Of a DNA stretch of 64,000 nucleotides, positions 63,825 through 64,000 are shown one piece after another (position 1 is the stretch's first letter; each line of letters opens with the position of its first letter). Where the stretch lies: assembly GCA_012517875.1 (NCBI GenBank), contig JAAYUB010000021.1, forward strand, positions 1 to 64,000, written 5' to 3'. The notes under the pieces were generated by a model. It was given only the letters and a program-made list of their open reading frames with translations, made no database searches and was not told the origin of the DNA. The stretch comes from Acidobacteriota bacterium (lineage in GTDB: Bacteria; Acidobacteriota; JAAYUB01). The position numbers and the translations under genes are program-made.

Positions 63825-64000
63825 GTGACACTGGACCGCATCGAAGAAGCCATCGAGGACATCCGCGCCGGGCGGATGGTCATCGTCATCGACGACGAGG
63901 ACCGGGAGAACGAGGGCGACCTGACCCTGGCCGCGGAACGGGTGACCCCCGAAGCCGTCAATTTCATGGCCATGCACGGCCGCGGACTCATCTGCCTGCC
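63825..64000 (+). CDS. ribB: 3,4-dihydroxy-2-butanone-4-phosphate synthase, 3' end outside the window
   Basis: 58 complete codons. Starts GTG 63825 with GGGAGG ten bases upstream: [20 protein letters not shown], then [17 protein letters not shown] and [13 protein letters not shown], the N-terminal and active-site signatures of DHBP synthase (the acidic [10 protein letters not shown] metal/substrate site). Whether it is RibB alone or a RibBA fusion cannot be seen; a separate ribA at 36692 hints at RibB alone or a second RibA-like domain. Confidence 0.93.
   Translation, partial: MTLDRIEEAIEDIRAGRMVIVIDDEDRENEGDLTLAAERVTPEAVNFMAMHGRGLICL

Overview
The window is a GC-rich (roughly two-thirds G+C by eye), gene-dense bacterial chromosome segment made mostly of housekeeping genes, with no phage, transposase, CRISPR or plasmid genes. 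The best guess for the source is an Acidobacteriota-type Gram-negative bacterium. The support is circumstantial: high GC, a periplasmic HtrA protease, a PilT ATPase, an MlaF-type ATPase, an IHF/HU-MerR pair, a complex I with NuoJKLMN, two acyl-CoA dehydrogenases with EtfBA, and several long multi-domain proteins of unknown function. The phylum is an inference, not a demonstrated fact.

Layout. 1-6.7 kb: 3' part of an HtrA/DegP protease, then two tandem paralogous secreted proteins, each with two ~240-residue repeats and a C-terminal formylglycine-generating-enzyme (FGE/SUMF1)-like domain. 6.9-8.3 kb (-): an NtrC-family regulator lacking its phosphoacceptor and several ATPase/sigma54-contact residues. 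8.5-14.4 kb (-): nuoJKLMN, the membrane arm of complex I without nuoA-I. 14.5-19.7 kb (+): a coiled-coil/Ig-like unknown, argS, two exported helical proteins and der. 19.7-23.1 kb (+): IHF/HU, MerR-like regulator, tRNA-Pro(GGG), surE, pcm, tRNA-Pro(CGG), acyP, apt, tRNA-Arg(CCT). 23.2-32.8 kb (+): a TPR-like membrane protein, DUF177/YceD, rpmF, plsX, acyl-CoA dehydrogenase (in the usual place of fabH), fabD, fabG, acpP, fabF, etfB, etfA and an orphan MlaF-like ATPase. 32.8-36.6 kb (-): a zinc-ribbon/GYF/RDD membrane protein and an exported coiled-coil protein. 36.7-37.3 kb (+): ribA. 37.4-47.0 kb (-): mutS, tadA, a bifunctional PBP, a 1272-aa P-loop ATPase and a small exported protein. 47.3-56.2 kb: RRM protein (+), pilT (-), then a long + run of acyl-CoA dehydrogenase, site-2 protease, scpA, scpB, rluB-type pseudouridine synthase, hisC, cmk and ribE. 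56.15-57.09 kb: a 943-base non-coding repeat island. 57.1-64.0 kb: TPR protein (-), a histidine kinase with a degenerate ATP-binding domain (+), a helical unknown (-), a membrane sensor without an output domain (+), and the start of ribB.

How the parts work together. The 23-33 kb run joins fatty-acid synthesis (PlsX, FabD, FabG, ACP, FabF) to an acyl-CoA dehydrogenase and its electron acceptor EtfAB. Many neighbours are translationally coupled by 4-17 base overlaps (hisC/cmk, cmk/ribE, scpA/scpB, surE/pcm, tadA/pbp). Riboflavin genes (ribA, ribE, ribB) are present but dispersed. Several promoters share the -10 hexamer TACAAT, and two of them sit so close to start codons that leaderless mRNAs are likely.

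Most unusual items: the tandem FGE-like pair, one with and one without the catalytic Cys pair, sharing a ~97% identical core and a conserved promoter; the 'dead' two-component proteins (NtrC-like regulator and kinase); the large defence-type P-loop ATPase without partners; and a family of covarying 23-bp palindromes plus a repeat island with heptad arrays and a T22 tract.
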